From F23-B02 sp963632825 (lineage in GTDB: Bacteria > Bacillota > Clostridia > Oscillospirales > Oscillospiraceae), in assembly GCA_963632825.1 (NCBI GenBank), contig CAVGWF010000020.1, positions 1 to 29,069 of the forward strand: a DNA stretch of 29,069 nt, given 5' to 3'. A program made the translations under genes and the position numbers. Below, in pieces: positions 16,279 through 23,235 of this stretch. Position 1 is the stretch's first letter. Every line of letters begins with the position of its first letter. The notes under the pieces are model-generated. The model had not been told where the DNA came from. It was given only the letters and a program-made list of their open reading frames with translations, and searched no databases.

Positions 16279-16313
16279 ATCACCCCATTAACAAGCTATG
16301 TTCATGGGGTGAT
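16279..16313 (-). terminator. Terminator-like hairpin masking the cwlD ribosome site
   Basis: On the minus strand the 10-bp perfect stem ATCACCCCAT (16313-16304) / ATGGGGTGAT (16288-16279) with a 15-base loop is followed by TTTGTGTTTATT. It lies after the aminotransferase gene. The 3' arm contains GGGGTG, the ribosome site of the GTG start at 16275. Confidence 0.75.
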
Positions 16314-16361
16314 CTTTATATCATTAATTAATAAGATATAACTCCCGCCTGAGATATTATA

Positions 16362-17552
16362 TCATTCCGCGATGAATTTTTCAAGGCGGTCAAGTCCCTT
16401 CTCTATGTTTTCCATAGATGCGGCATAAGACCAGCGCACGAAGTTTTTCATTCCGAAGCCGGAGCAAGGCACGACCGCAACAAGAGCCTTTTCAAGGAGT
16501 GCAACGGCAAAATCATCGTCGTTCTCAATGAGCTTCCCGCCCAGAGTCCTGCCAACCAGCTTCTCAATGTTCATCATTACATAGAAAGCACCGTTGGGGG
16601 TTATGCAGCTAACACCGGGTATGTTATTTATGCGCTTAACGATGTAATTGCGGCGCTCAAGGAAAGCTCTGCGCATTGCTTCAATGCCCTCCTGAGGACC
16701 GCTGAGAGCCTCTACTGACGCCCACTGACTGATAGTTGACGGAGCTCCTGTCGAATGGCTAAGGAAATTAGACATTATCTTAGCAAGAGTTTTATTCGCA
16801 GCGCAATATCCAACGCGCCAGCCGGTCATTGCATAGGACTTAGAAACGCCATTTATAAGCAGGGTACGCTCCTTGACATCCTCGCCGAGGCTTGCAATGC
16901 TGGTAAACTTTATTCCATCGTATATAAGCTGATAGTATATCTCATCTGCCAGTATATACAGGTCATGCTTAACACAGACATCCGCAATGGCGCGCAGCTC
17001 ATCGGCGGCATAGATCATTCCGGTGGGGTTGGATGGGTTATTGAGCATCAGACACTTGGTCTTATCGGTTATTGCCGCTTCAAGCTGCTCTGCGGTAATT
17101 TTAAAATCCTGATCTTCACCCGCTTCAACAATAACGGGAGTTCCGCCGACCATGCGGACCATCTCATAATAGCTTACCCAGAACGGTGCAGGAATTATTA
17201 TCTCATCACCGGGGTTGGTTATCGCCGCAAGTGCAATGTACACGCTGTGCTTTGCACCGCTTGCAACAACGATCTGCGTGTAGTCATACTCAACGCCGCA
17301 ATCCTCTTTGAGTCTCTGTGCTATAGTTTTTCTGAGGGGGATTATGCCTGCTGCAGGTGTATACTTAGTCTTCCCGTCGCAAATAGCTCTGATGCCTGCC
17401 ATGTTTATATTGTCAGGAGTATTGAAATCCGGTTCTCCTGTACCAAAGCCCACAACATCAAGTCCGTCAGCCTTCATCTGCTTTGCAAGGCTGTCAACCG
17501 CAAGTGTAGTTGATGCCCGGACTGCCTCCGCAATTTTAGATACTGGTTTCAT
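16362..17552 (-). CDS. Class I PLP-dependent aminotransferase (aspartate aminotransferase type)
   Basis: A 396-residue fold-type I aminotransferase of subgroup I-gamma, most likely aspartate aminotransferase linking oxaloacetate and 2-oxoglutarate pools. Residues seen: GTGEPDFNTP (37-46), the PLP-stacking aromatic in PFWVSY (123-128), N175 in NNPSNPTG, D203 and Y206 in ADEIYY, the Schiff-base lysine K238 in GVSKSYAMTGWR (R246 binds phosphate), and the substrate carboxylate-binding arginine in FVRWSYA near the C-terminus. The start is ATG 17552, 8 bases after GGAGG; a GTG three codons earlier overlaps that site. It has its own sigma-A promoter and a terminator on each side. Substrate range beyond aspartate cannot be read from sequence. 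Confidence 0.9.
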   Translation of the reverse strand: MKPVSKIAEAVRASTTLAVDSLAKQMKADGLDVVGFGTGEPDFNTPDNINMAGIRAICDGKTKYTPAAGIIPLRKTIAQRLKEDCGVEYDYTQIVVASGAKHSVYIALAAITNPGDEIIIPAPFWVSYYEMVRMVGGTPVIVEAGEDQDFKITAEQLEAAITDKTKCLMLNNPSNPTGMIYAADELRAIADVCVKHDLYILADEIYYQLIYDGIKFTSIASLGEDVKERTLLINGVSKSYAMTGWRVGYCAANKTLAKIMSNFLSHSTGAPSTISQWASVEALSGPQEGIEAMRRAFLERRNYIVKRINNIPGVSCITPNGAFYVMMNIEKLVGRTLGGKLIENDDDFAVALLEKALVAVVPCSGFGMKNFVRWSYAASMENIEKGLDRLEKFIAE

Positions 17553-17580
17553 ATCTGCCACCTCCGTATATGATGAAAAT

Positions 17581-17609
17581 ATTATAACTGCTCATAAATG
17601 CTTTTTCAA
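17581..17609 (-). promoter_or_regulatory. sigma-A promoter of the aminotransferase gene
   Basis: On the minus strand TTGAAA (17609-17604), 17-base spacer, TATAAT (17586-17581), followed by a short leader with GGAGG at 17565-17561. Confidence 0.87.
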
Positions 17610-17670
17610 GAATTAAAATATATAAATAGCTTATTACTTTTGACCGGATTATGAGCATTTGCATCGCAGA

Positions 17671-17701
17671 ACAACGGGTGCAGCCAGCCTGCACCCGTTG
17701 T
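17671..17701 (-). terminator. Terminator after spoIVA
   Basis: Perfect 12-bp stem ACAACGGGTGCA (17671-17682) / TGCACCCGTTGT (17690-17701), 7-base loop, 17 bases after the spoIVA stop. The downstream T-tract on minus is weak (TCTGC), while the plus side has TTTATTTC. Confidence 0.75.
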
Positions 17702-17717
17702 TTATTTCAGCTTATAA

Positions 17718-19196
17718 TCACAGCAATATGCAGATCAGTGTTCCTCTGCCCTCATTTACAATGCGCTGCAATGTTTCCTGAAGCTTTGCTTTTGTATTGC
17801 CGGGCAGACCGTCCAGCCTCTCGGAAATGGCGTTTTGTGCAATATCGTACAGCGGCTGCCCGAAGATGTTTGACTCCCAAAGTTTGCTCATATCTCCGTC
17901 AAACCCCTGTAAAAGAAAGCTTATTATATCGTTTGAAGCATTGTCACCACCTATTGACGGAGTTACGACAGCCTCAACGCCGGTTTTGAGCATATGGATT
18001 GCCGGAGCCCTTGCTTTGAGCTTTACGGCGTACCTTCCTCCCTGCTTTACAAGCTGCGGCTCATCTATCTGCAGATCTTCCTGCTGTGGAACTACAACTC
18101 CGTACCCCGTCTGCCGGACGGATGCCAGCGCATCCTTAACCTTATCATATTCAAGCTTTATTTCACTTAATTCGCGCAGTATGCGCACAAGATCACCGTC
18201 ATCCTGTACCTGTATTCCGGATTCATCGCTTATAAGCCTGTAATACAAAAGCCGCGGGAGGTCGATCGCAATATTTATGACACCGCTGCCCATATCACTG
18301 CTTTCGATATACGCTGCATCTACTATGTCAAGCTGCGTAATATTGCTCAGCATTCTGCCAATATCGTTAACGCATTCTATTCCATAGGCAGAACCGGCAA
18401 GGTGCTCAAACAGGCGCTTCTTCATTTCGTTTTCGCAATCTATCGCTCCGAACCACTCCGGCAGGGCTATGGATAGCTGGCACAGCGGAAACTGGCCCAG
18501 AACCTTGCGCATTATCTCCGTTATATCCTTTTCATCAAGAGCTTGGCAGTTAACGCTGATGCACGGTGCCGAATACTCCTCGGCAAGCTGAGATTCAAGC
18601 TCTTTTGCGTGCTCAGAGTCTGGTGCAGCGCTGTTGAGAAGTATGACAAACGGTTTTCCTATCGCCTTGAGCTCGGTTATGACCCTCTCCTCAGGCTCAA
18701 CATATGCCTCACGCTCAATGTCACATATGCTGCCGTCGGTGGTTATGACAAGCCCAATGGTAGAATGATCGCATATTACCTTGCGCGTACCCGATTCTGC
18801 TGCCTGCGTCATAGTAACCTCATGATCAAACCAAGGAGTCGTAACAAGTCTTTCACTGCCGTCCTCAAATCTGCCGGACGCACCCGGCACCATATATCCC
18901 ACGCAGTCGACAAGCCTTACCATACAGGTGGTATCGTCGCCAAGTGCTATCTCTACGGCATCCTCCGGCACAAATTTTGGCTCAGCCGTCATTATTGTGC
19001 GGCCTGAGCCGCTTTGCGGCAGCTCGTCACGCGCCCTTTCTCGGGCATATTCATCCTCGATGTTAGGAATAACAAGAGCTTCCATAAAGCGTTTTATAAA
19101 TGTCGACTTGCCGGTTCTTACCGGTCCTACAACGCCTATCATTATTGCGCCGTTGGTTCTTGCAGAAATATCCCTGTAAATATCCGAATTTGTCAT
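17718..19196 (-). CDS. spoIVA: Stage IV sporulation protein A (SpoIVA)
   Basis: ATPase that polymerises on the forespore surface and forms the base of the spore coat in the mother cell. With the start at ATG 19196 the protein has 492 residues, the same as B. subtilis SpoIVA. The N-terminal GTPase-like domain carries Walker A GPVRTGKST (24-32), followed by FIKRFMEALVIPNI and DELPQSGSGRTIMTAEPKFVP, all typical of the family; the long C-terminal region ends in the conserved ...GRGTLICILL tail. I chose 19196 because GGAGG lies 9 bases upstream and the protein then begins MTNSDIYRDISARTNG, as in relatives; a 19-residue extension is unlike them. A sigma-E promoter precedes it, overlapping a terminator of the upstream operon. 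Confidence 0.97.
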   Translation of the reverse strand: MTNSDIYRDISARTNGAIMIGVVGPVRTGKSTFIKRFMEALVIPNIEDEYARERARDELPQSGSGRTIMTAEPKFVPEDAVEIALGDDTTCMVRLVDCVGYMVPGASGRFEDGSERLVTTPWFDHEVTMTQAAESGTRKVICDHSTIGLVITTDGSICDIEREAYVEPEERVITELKAIGKPFVILLNSAAPDSEHAKELESQLAEEYSAPCISVNCQALDEKDITEIMRKVLGQFPLCQLSIALPEWFGAIDCENEMKKRLFEHLAGSAYGIECVNDIGRMLSNITQLDIVDAAYIESSDMGSGVINIAIDLPRLLYYRLISDESGIQVQDDGDLVRILRELSEIKLEYDKVKDALASVRQTGYGVVVPQQEDLQIDEPQLVKQGGRYAVKLKARAPAIHMLKTGVEAVVTPSIGGDNASNDIISFLLQGFDGDMSKLWESNIFGQPLYDIAQNAISERLDGLPGNTKAKLQETLQRIVNEGRGTLICILL

Positions 19197-19198
19197 AT

Positions 19199-19249
19199 AA
19201 AAAAACCTCCGCAGCCATCTCGTTTGTACGAGTCTATGTGCCGCGGAGG
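19199..19249 (-). terminator. Terminator of trmK-nif3 whose 3' arm is the spoIVA ribosome site
   Basis: On the minus strand CCTCCGC (19249-19243) pairs with GCGGAGG (19212-19206), followed by seven T (19205-19199) and AT before the spoIVA ATG. An inner stem CTCGT/ACGAG (19219-19232) strengthens it. It lies 15 bases after the nif3 stop. The GGAGG of the 3' arm is the ribosome site of spoIVA and the T-run is the spacer to its start. Confidence 0.82.
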
Positions 19250-19259
19250 ACAAATATTA
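19231..19259 (-). promoter_or_regulatory. Sigma-E promoter of spoIVA
   Basis: On the minus strand TAATATT (19259-19253), a 14-base spacer and CATAGACT (19238-19231) match the mother-cell sigma-E pattern (G/T)(A/C)ATATT-N14-CATAnAnT. Transcription should start near 19224, downstream of the 5' arm of the overlapping hairpin. Sigma-E control of spoIVA is known in B. subtilis. Confidence 0.85.
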
Positions 19260-19263
19260 CGCT

Positions 19264-20058
19264 TTAAAAGAATTGCGCCGTTTGCCTGTGAATAGTCGAT
19301 ATAACGAAGCTGACATCCGGAAAGCTCGCCCTAAGCTTCTCGGCAAGGACCGGTATGACTACATTCTCGGTACAGAAATGGTCGGCATCTATAAGATTTA
19401 CGCCAAGCTCCTTGGCGTCCAAAAAGCAATTGTACTTAATATCCGATGTAACATATGTGTCGCAGCCGGCTTTGACGGCATCCATAAGGCTTCCGCCTCC
19501 GGAGCCGCCCATAACGGCAAGCCGCTTTACCGGTCTGCCCGCATAATGATAGCGCAATCCGTTTGCTCCAAGCGCAGACTTGCACAGACCGAGAAATGAT
19601 TCAAAGTCCATCTCTGTCTTAAACTCACCGATGCGCCCGCATCCGACGGGCTTTCCATCGGCATCCGTACCGCACGGCTCAAGATAGCCCTCGGAGCTTG
19701 CGGACAGTGCAGTTATAAGCGCATCGTTAACGCCGCCCTCGGCAATATCGAGATTTGTATGCATACATATCGCAGAGATGTCATTTTTTATGAGAGCTAT
19801 TATCTTTCGGCCAGCGAGATCATCGGTGGTAACGCTGTTTATACTGCCGAATATTATTGGATGGTGCGATACTATCAGCTGTGCCTTGCGGTCTATTGCT
19901 TCATGTATCACCTCGCCGGTAATATCAAGCGCTGCAAGGCATGTACCAACAGCCGTGCGTCCATCGCCGACAAGAAGTCCGACATTGTCAAAATCCATTT
20001 TCAGTGATACCGGAGCAAGCTCGTTAAGCTTATCATATATCTGTTTTACGCTCGTCAC
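19264..20058 (-). CDS. Nif3-like dinuclear metal centre protein (YqfO family)
   Basis: A 264-residue protein of the widely conserved Nif3/GTP cyclohydrolase I type 2 family, which forms a hexameric toroid with a two-metal site; its reaction is not settled. Metal ligands are visible as VSHHPIIF (H65, H66), TNLD (D104), and the C-terminal DADHFCTENVV (H and E). The start is GTG 20058, with GGAGG 9 bases upstream. The gene overlaps the end of trmK by 26 bases, a pairing common in Firmicutes, where yqfO and trmK (yqfN) are neighbours downstream of sigA. Confidence 0.92.
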   Translation of the reverse strand: MTSVKQIYDKLNELAPVSLKMDFDNVGLLVGDGRTAVGTCLAALDITGEVIHEAIDRKAQLIVSHHPIIFGSINSVTTDDLAGRKIIALIKNDISAICMHTNLDIAEGGVNDALITALSASSEGYLEPCGTDADGKPVGCGRIGEFKTEMDFESFLGLCKSALGANGLRYHYAGRPVKRLAVMGGSGGGSLMDAVKAGCDTYVTSDIKYNCFLDAKELGVNLIDADHFCTENVVIPVLAEKLRASFPDVSFVISTIHRQTAQFF

Positions 20059-20752
20059 AATACCGATCCTCCATTTCTCTAAGCTCGCATGTCATGCCCA
20101 GCAGCATATCCCGCCATGCCGTAAGTGAATCATCTCCTGAGCCGATTATCCCCTTGGCCGCTGATTCAAAGCGTTTTATATGTTTATCTGCAAGCGTCAA
20201 AAAGTATTTTGATGAGCTTATGTGCTCATATTTTCCGATATAGAGCTCCGAGTCTCTATATTGAACGCTTTCACCGGGATGAGCGCATATGATCTGACAC
20301 AGCACTCCGTTATCCTCGATGAGAATATCATCCGTTATCGCAAAACCGTTATTTATAAGCCAATACCTGAGTATTTCCGGCTTCGTGACCGGATGCAGAA
20401 TAAGCCCATAATCGTTTCTGCCGTTCCACTGCGGCAGATCATACAGTCCCCTGTCGAGTATGCCGGCTATTGTATCACCGCCCATACCGGCAACAACTAT
20501 AGTATCTATGCCTGAACCGTCAATACCGTCAAGTCCATCGCAGAGGCAGAGCTCAACTCTCTCGGTATCGGTCTGCTCCAGTCCGCGCCGTGCCTTTTCA
20601 AGAGGCGCAGAATTAACATCACCGGCCACTATGCGCCCAGTATAACCGCGCTGCCGAAGCAATATAGGAAGTATACCATGGTCCGTGCCTATATCCGCGA
20701 CCCCTGCTCCGTGTTCTGCAAGTGATGCAATTAATTTTAGCCTGCTGCTCAT
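20033..20752 (-). CDS. trmK: tRNA (adenine(22)-N1)-methyltransferase TrmK
   Basis: SAM-dependent enzyme that methylates N1 of A22 in tRNA. The 239-residue protein has the SAM-binding motif DIGTDHGILP (20-29), an acidic residue after the second strand (AGDVNSAPLEKA), CDGLDGI, and the family signature VVAGMGGDTI (about 86-95), with HPVTKPEILRYWL following. The C-terminal part is predicted helical, as in the family. Start ATG 20752 has GGAGAG upstream. The gene begins only 18 bases after a terminator hairpin. It overlaps nif3 downstream. Confidence 0.94.
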   Translation of the reverse strand: MSSRLKLIASLAEHGAGVADIGTDHGILPILLRQRGYTGRIVAGDVNSAPLEKARRGLEQTDTERVELCLCDGLDGIDGSGIDTIVVAGMGGDTIAGILDRGLYDLPQWNGRNDYGLILHPVTKPEILRYWLINNGFAITDDILIEDNGVLCQIICAHPGESVQYRDSELYIGKYEHISSSKYFLTLADKHIKRFESAAKGIIGSGDDSLTAWRDMLLGMTCELREMEDRYCDERKTDI

Positions 20753-20770
20753 AAAAACTCTCCATATACG

Positions 20771-20799
20771 ACGAAAAGCCGGACAAACCGGCTTTTCGT
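20771..20799 (-). terminator. Terminator after the DUF1858 gene
   Basis: Perfect 12-bp stem ACGAAAAGCCGG / CCGGCTTTTCGT (20771-20782 and 20788-20799) with a 5-base loop, 14 bases after the DUF1858 stop. The 3' arm contains TTTT; beyond it the tract is not T-rich, so termination may be partial. Confidence 0.78.
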
Positions 20800-20813
20800 T
20801 CCATCTGCATCTT

Positions 20814-21032
20814 TTACAGTGCCAGCAGGTATGCCTTGAGTTCGACTATGAACTCGTCCGGGTCTACACCGTGTGCGGCACAAGCCTGTTCAAGGCTCTC
20901 GGAGGTTGCAAGAGCGCAGCCGAGGCAATGCATTCCGAGGTCCTGAAACTTTGGCATTGCTTCAGGAAAGCTTTCAAGGATCTCAGAAATAATGCTTTCT
21001 CTGCCAATGTCCATAATTTTCAGCATTTCCAT
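20814..21032 (-). CDS. DUF1858 domain protein
   Basis: A 72-residue soluble protein made of a single DUF1858 domain, the module also found at the N-terminus of ScdA/RIC-type and some hybrid-cluster-related proteins. The typical CxGC motif occurs in MHCLGCALATSESLEQAC (34-51), followed by AAHGVDPDEFI. The two closely spaced cysteines suggest a redox or metal/cluster-related role, but no function is established for stand-alone members. ATG 21032 follows GGAGA by 8 bases. It lies between two terminators and has little room for its own promoter. Confidence 0.88.
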   Translation of the reverse strand: MEMLKIMDIGRESIISEILESFPEAMPKFQDLGMHCLGCALATSESLEQACAAHGVDPDEFIVELKAYLLAL

Positions 21033-21060
21033 TGTTCATATCTCCAATCGTAATATCTGC

Positions 21061-21091
21061 AAAAAAGAACGGGACGCCTTGAGGACGCCCC
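21061..21091 (-). terminator. Terminator after the zinc-ribbon gene
   Basis: As RNA on the minus strand GGGGCGUC (21091-21084) pairs with GGCGUCCC (21078-21071) over eight pairs including two G-U, followed by GTTCTTTTTT. Only 28 bases separate its end from the DUF1858 start codon. Confidence 0.8.
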
Positions 21092-21115
21092 ACTCTATTC
21101 CTGCGGTTAATTTCC

Positions 21116-21394
21116 TCAGGCTTCTTCCTTCATCTTTGCAAAGCACTCGCTGCAATATACAGGACGGTCAGACTTGGGCTCAAAGGGAACCTTTGCCTCG
21201 CCGCCGCAAGCTGCGCAAACCGCAGTGAAGAACTCACGGGGACCACGAGCGGCATTTTTACGCGCATCACGGCACGCCTTGCAGCGCTGGGGCTCATTCT
21301 GGAAGCCGCGCTCTGCATAGAACTCCTGCTCACCGGCGGAGAACACGAACTCCTGACCACACTCTTTGCAAACTAAGGTCTTGTCTTCGTACAT
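21116..21394 (-). CDS. Small zinc-ribbon protein (two CxxC-CxxC modules)
   Basis: A 92-residue protein with two zinc-ribbon modules. The first (CKECGQEF...RCKACR, residues 9-41) matches the probable zinc-ribbon domain common in clostridial proteins with EFYAERGFQNEPQRCKAC; the second (CAACGGEAKVPFEPKSDRP and YCSECF) is a CxxC-x17-CxxC module. All eight cysteines are present. Such proteins are thought to bind zinc and possibly nucleic acid or ribosomes, but no role is proven. Probably cotranscribed with the sigma factor gene 46 bases upstream; the sequence between holds no strong terminator. Confidence 0.88.
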   Translation of the reverse strand: MYEDKTLVCKECGQEFVFSAGEQEFYAERGFQNEPQRCKACRDARKNAARGPREFFTAVCAACGGEAKVPFEPKSDRPVYCSECFAKMKEEA

Positions 21395-21440
21395 TGTAAA
21401 TCCTCTCTTTTGAAAACTCGCCTGTCGGCTTTTATATGCG

Positions 21441-22070
21441 TCAGCTATTTGCTGATTTCGCCTGATTAAGCATCTGCGCCGTTTTGCGCCTTATCCTTTG
21501 TATCGCGTTATCTACCGCTTTGTCGCTTTTACCGATCGACTTAGCTATCTCTTTATAGCTCAAACCGTCAAGATACAGCGCCAACACCGCCTTCTCAAAT
21601 TTTGAAAGCGCGTCAACCAAGGACAAATATAACTGTTCTGTGTACTTTTTGTTCTCTCTTGCCAGAACCTGCTCTTCAGGAGATTTCTGAAAATAGTCAG
21701 CATATACCGATGCCGGGGTCTGGGATTCATCCGAGAGTATTGACTCTAAAGGTACGCCATTGTTAAGCGGATCATGCTTTAGGCTGGAAGCTGATTTTAC
21801 CGCTGATCTAAGTCTGTTTCTGATGCACCATTCGGCAAATGTCCGAAACGACGCATTATGCACCGGCTCATACTGTCTGATCGCAGACAGCAGACCGAAC
21901 ATACCCTCCTGAATAAGATCTTCACTTTCTCCGCCTGCAAGAAACAGAGGCCGCGCGCAGATCCTAACCAAACGCATGTACCGCGAGACGAGTTCTTCCT
22001 CGGCGCATCTGTCACCTTGGAGAGAGAGCCTCTGCAGTTCAGTATCTTCCAAATCAGCGTATCTACTCAT
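21441..22070 (-). CDS. sigH: RNA polymerase sigma factor, SigH (Spo0H)-like
   Basis: A 209-residue sigma-70 family protein. Region 2 contains EDLIQEGMFGLLSAIRQY (50-67) and SFRTFAEWCIRNRL, as in B. subtilis SigH (EDIVQEGMIGLYKSI...FAELCITRQ). Region 4 is a helix-turn-helix, LDGLSYKEIAKSIGKSDKAVDNAIQRIRRK at about 167-196, closely following the SigH pattern. SigH drives early sporulation and transition-state genes. The neighbourhood (ruvCAB upstream, zinc-ribbon gene downstream) differs from Bacillus, so another SigH-related factor of the same subgroup is possible. The ribosome site is weak (only AGTGAT close to the ATG), suggesting modest or controlled translation. A promoter with an overlapping inverted repeat lies directly upstream. 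Confidence 0.82.
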   Translation of the reverse strand: MSRYADLEDTELQRLSLQGDRCAEEELVSRYMRLVRICARPLFLAGGESEDLIQEGMFGLLSAIRQYEPVHNASFRTFAEWCIRNRLRSAVKSASSLKHDPLNNGVPLESILSDESQTPASVYADYFQKSPEEQVLARENKKYTEQLYLSLVDALSKFEKAVLALYLDGLSYKEIAKSIGKSDKAVDNAIQRIRRKTAQMLNQAKSANS

Positions 22071-22093
22071 ATAAAATCACTGTTACTTCCAAC

Positions 22094-22110
22094 TATACTA
22101 TCATAGTATA
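22094..22110. promoter_or_regulatory. Inverted repeat over the sigH-like promoter, candidate operator
   Basis: Perfect dyad TATACTA-TCA-TAGTATA spanning the -10 element and the expected start of transcription. Its placement fits a repressor site; the binding protein is unknown. Being A+T-rich and short, it could also arise by chance from the -10 sequence. Confidence 0.45.
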
Positions 22111-22132
22111 TCTCATTTTTGTTGAAAGTCAA
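22105..22132 (-). promoter_or_regulatory. sigma-A promoter of the sigH-like gene
   Basis: On the minus strand TTGACT (22132-22127), a 16-base spacer and TATACT (22110-22105). Transcription should start near 22098, within the inverted repeat at 22094-22110. Confidence 0.75.
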
Positions 22133-22179
22133 TAGATATATGGCAGAAAATCTCTTGATTTTCATACGAATATGAGCCT

Positions 22180-23223
22180 TTAGCAGTCTATTTCCTGCTG
22201 TCCGAGCCGTTCTATGCTCAAATACTCATATGTTTTTCTCGTCACGCAGCGGCCGCGCGGCGTTCTGGTCAAAAAGCCCTGCTGCAGAAGATACGGCTCG
22301 TAAACATCTTCAAGCGTCACCGAATCCTCATTTATGGTTGCCGCAAGTGTTTCAAGCCCCACGGGTCCTCCGTTATAAAATTCGACTATGCTCCTCAGCA
22401 TACGCCTGTCAAGCGCATCAAGTCCGCTTTTATCTACCTCCAGCCGAGAAAGTGCCATATCTGCAACTGCTTTTGTGATAACTCCATCCGCCCTCACCTG
22501 CGCGAAGTCGCGTACCCGTCGCAGCATTCTGTTGGCTATTCTGGGTGTTCCTCTTGACCTTGAGGCAATCTCAACTGCACCGTCACGGTCAATTTCAATA
22601 CCAAGGATGTCGGCCGAGCGCTCAACTATCCTTCGCAGCTCGTCGACCGTATACAGCTCAAGTCTGAGCGTGACACCGAATCTATCACGCAGCGGCGCCG
22701 TGAGCTGACCGGAGCGGGTGGTGGCCCCGATAAGAGTAAACTTCGGGAGCTCAAGATGCAGCGAATTTGCAGACGGACCTTTGCCGAGGATTATATCAAT
22801 AGCATAATCCTCCATTGCCGGATATAGTATCTCCTCATAGGCACGATTCAGCCTGTGTATCTCATCAACAAACAGAATATCGCCCTCATTGAGATTTGTC
22901 AGCATTGCTACAAGATCACCCGGCCGCTCTATGGCAGGACCGGAGGTAATGCGCATATTCACGCCCATCTCATTCGCGATAACTGCGGCGAGGGTGGTTT
23001 TACCGAGTCCCGGAGGTCCATGCAGCAGAACATGGTCAAGCGGCTCGTTCCGAAACCTTGCAGCGTCAATAAAAACACTTAGATTATCTTTTGCTTTTTC
23101 CTGACCTATATATTCGATAAGAGTTTTCGGCCGCAGGCTTCCCTCTCCCGCATCCTCCGGCAATACCGATGAGCTCGTAACTACCGGTATATCTTCCAGA
23201 CCGTCGGAAAAATTAATGCTCAT
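22180..23223 (-). CDS. ruvB: Holliday junction branch migration ATPase RuvB
   Basis: Hexameric AAA+ motor that drives branch migration with RuvA. The 347-residue protein has the RuvB start (LRPKTLIEYIGQEKAKDNL), Walker A GPPGLGKTT (69-77), Walker B DEIHRLNR (120-127), sensor 1 IGATTRSG, the arginine finger region APLRDRFG, and the C-terminal winged-helix domain ending in FLTRTPRGRC. Start ATG 23223 is preceded by GGAGGTAGGAG. Last gene of the ruvC-ruvA-ruvB operon; no strong terminator follows and the sigH-like gene has its own promoter. Confidence 0.97.
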   Translation of the reverse strand: MSINFSDGLEDIPVVTSSSVLPEDAGEGSLRPKTLIEYIGQEKAKDNLSVFIDAARFRNEPLDHVLLHGPPGLGKTTLAAVIANEMGVNMRITSGPAIERPGDLVAMLTNLNEGDILFVDEIHRLNRAYEEILYPAMEDYAIDIILGKGPSANSLHLELPKFTLIGATTRSGQLTAPLRDRFGVTLRLELYTVDELRRIVERSADILGIEIDRDGAVEIASRSRGTPRIANRMLRRVRDFAQVRADGVITKAVADMALSRLEVDKSGLDALDRRMLRSIVEFYNGGPVGLETLAATINEDSVTLEDVYEPYLLQQGFLTRTPRGRCVTRKTYEYLSIERLGQQEIDC

Positions 23224-23235
23224 CTCCTACCTCCG

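Noticed and set aside
22146..22165. GAAAATC/GATTTTC inverted repeat after ruvB as a terminator
   Set aside because: Only 7 mostly A-T pairs with no T-tract after it on the minus strand.
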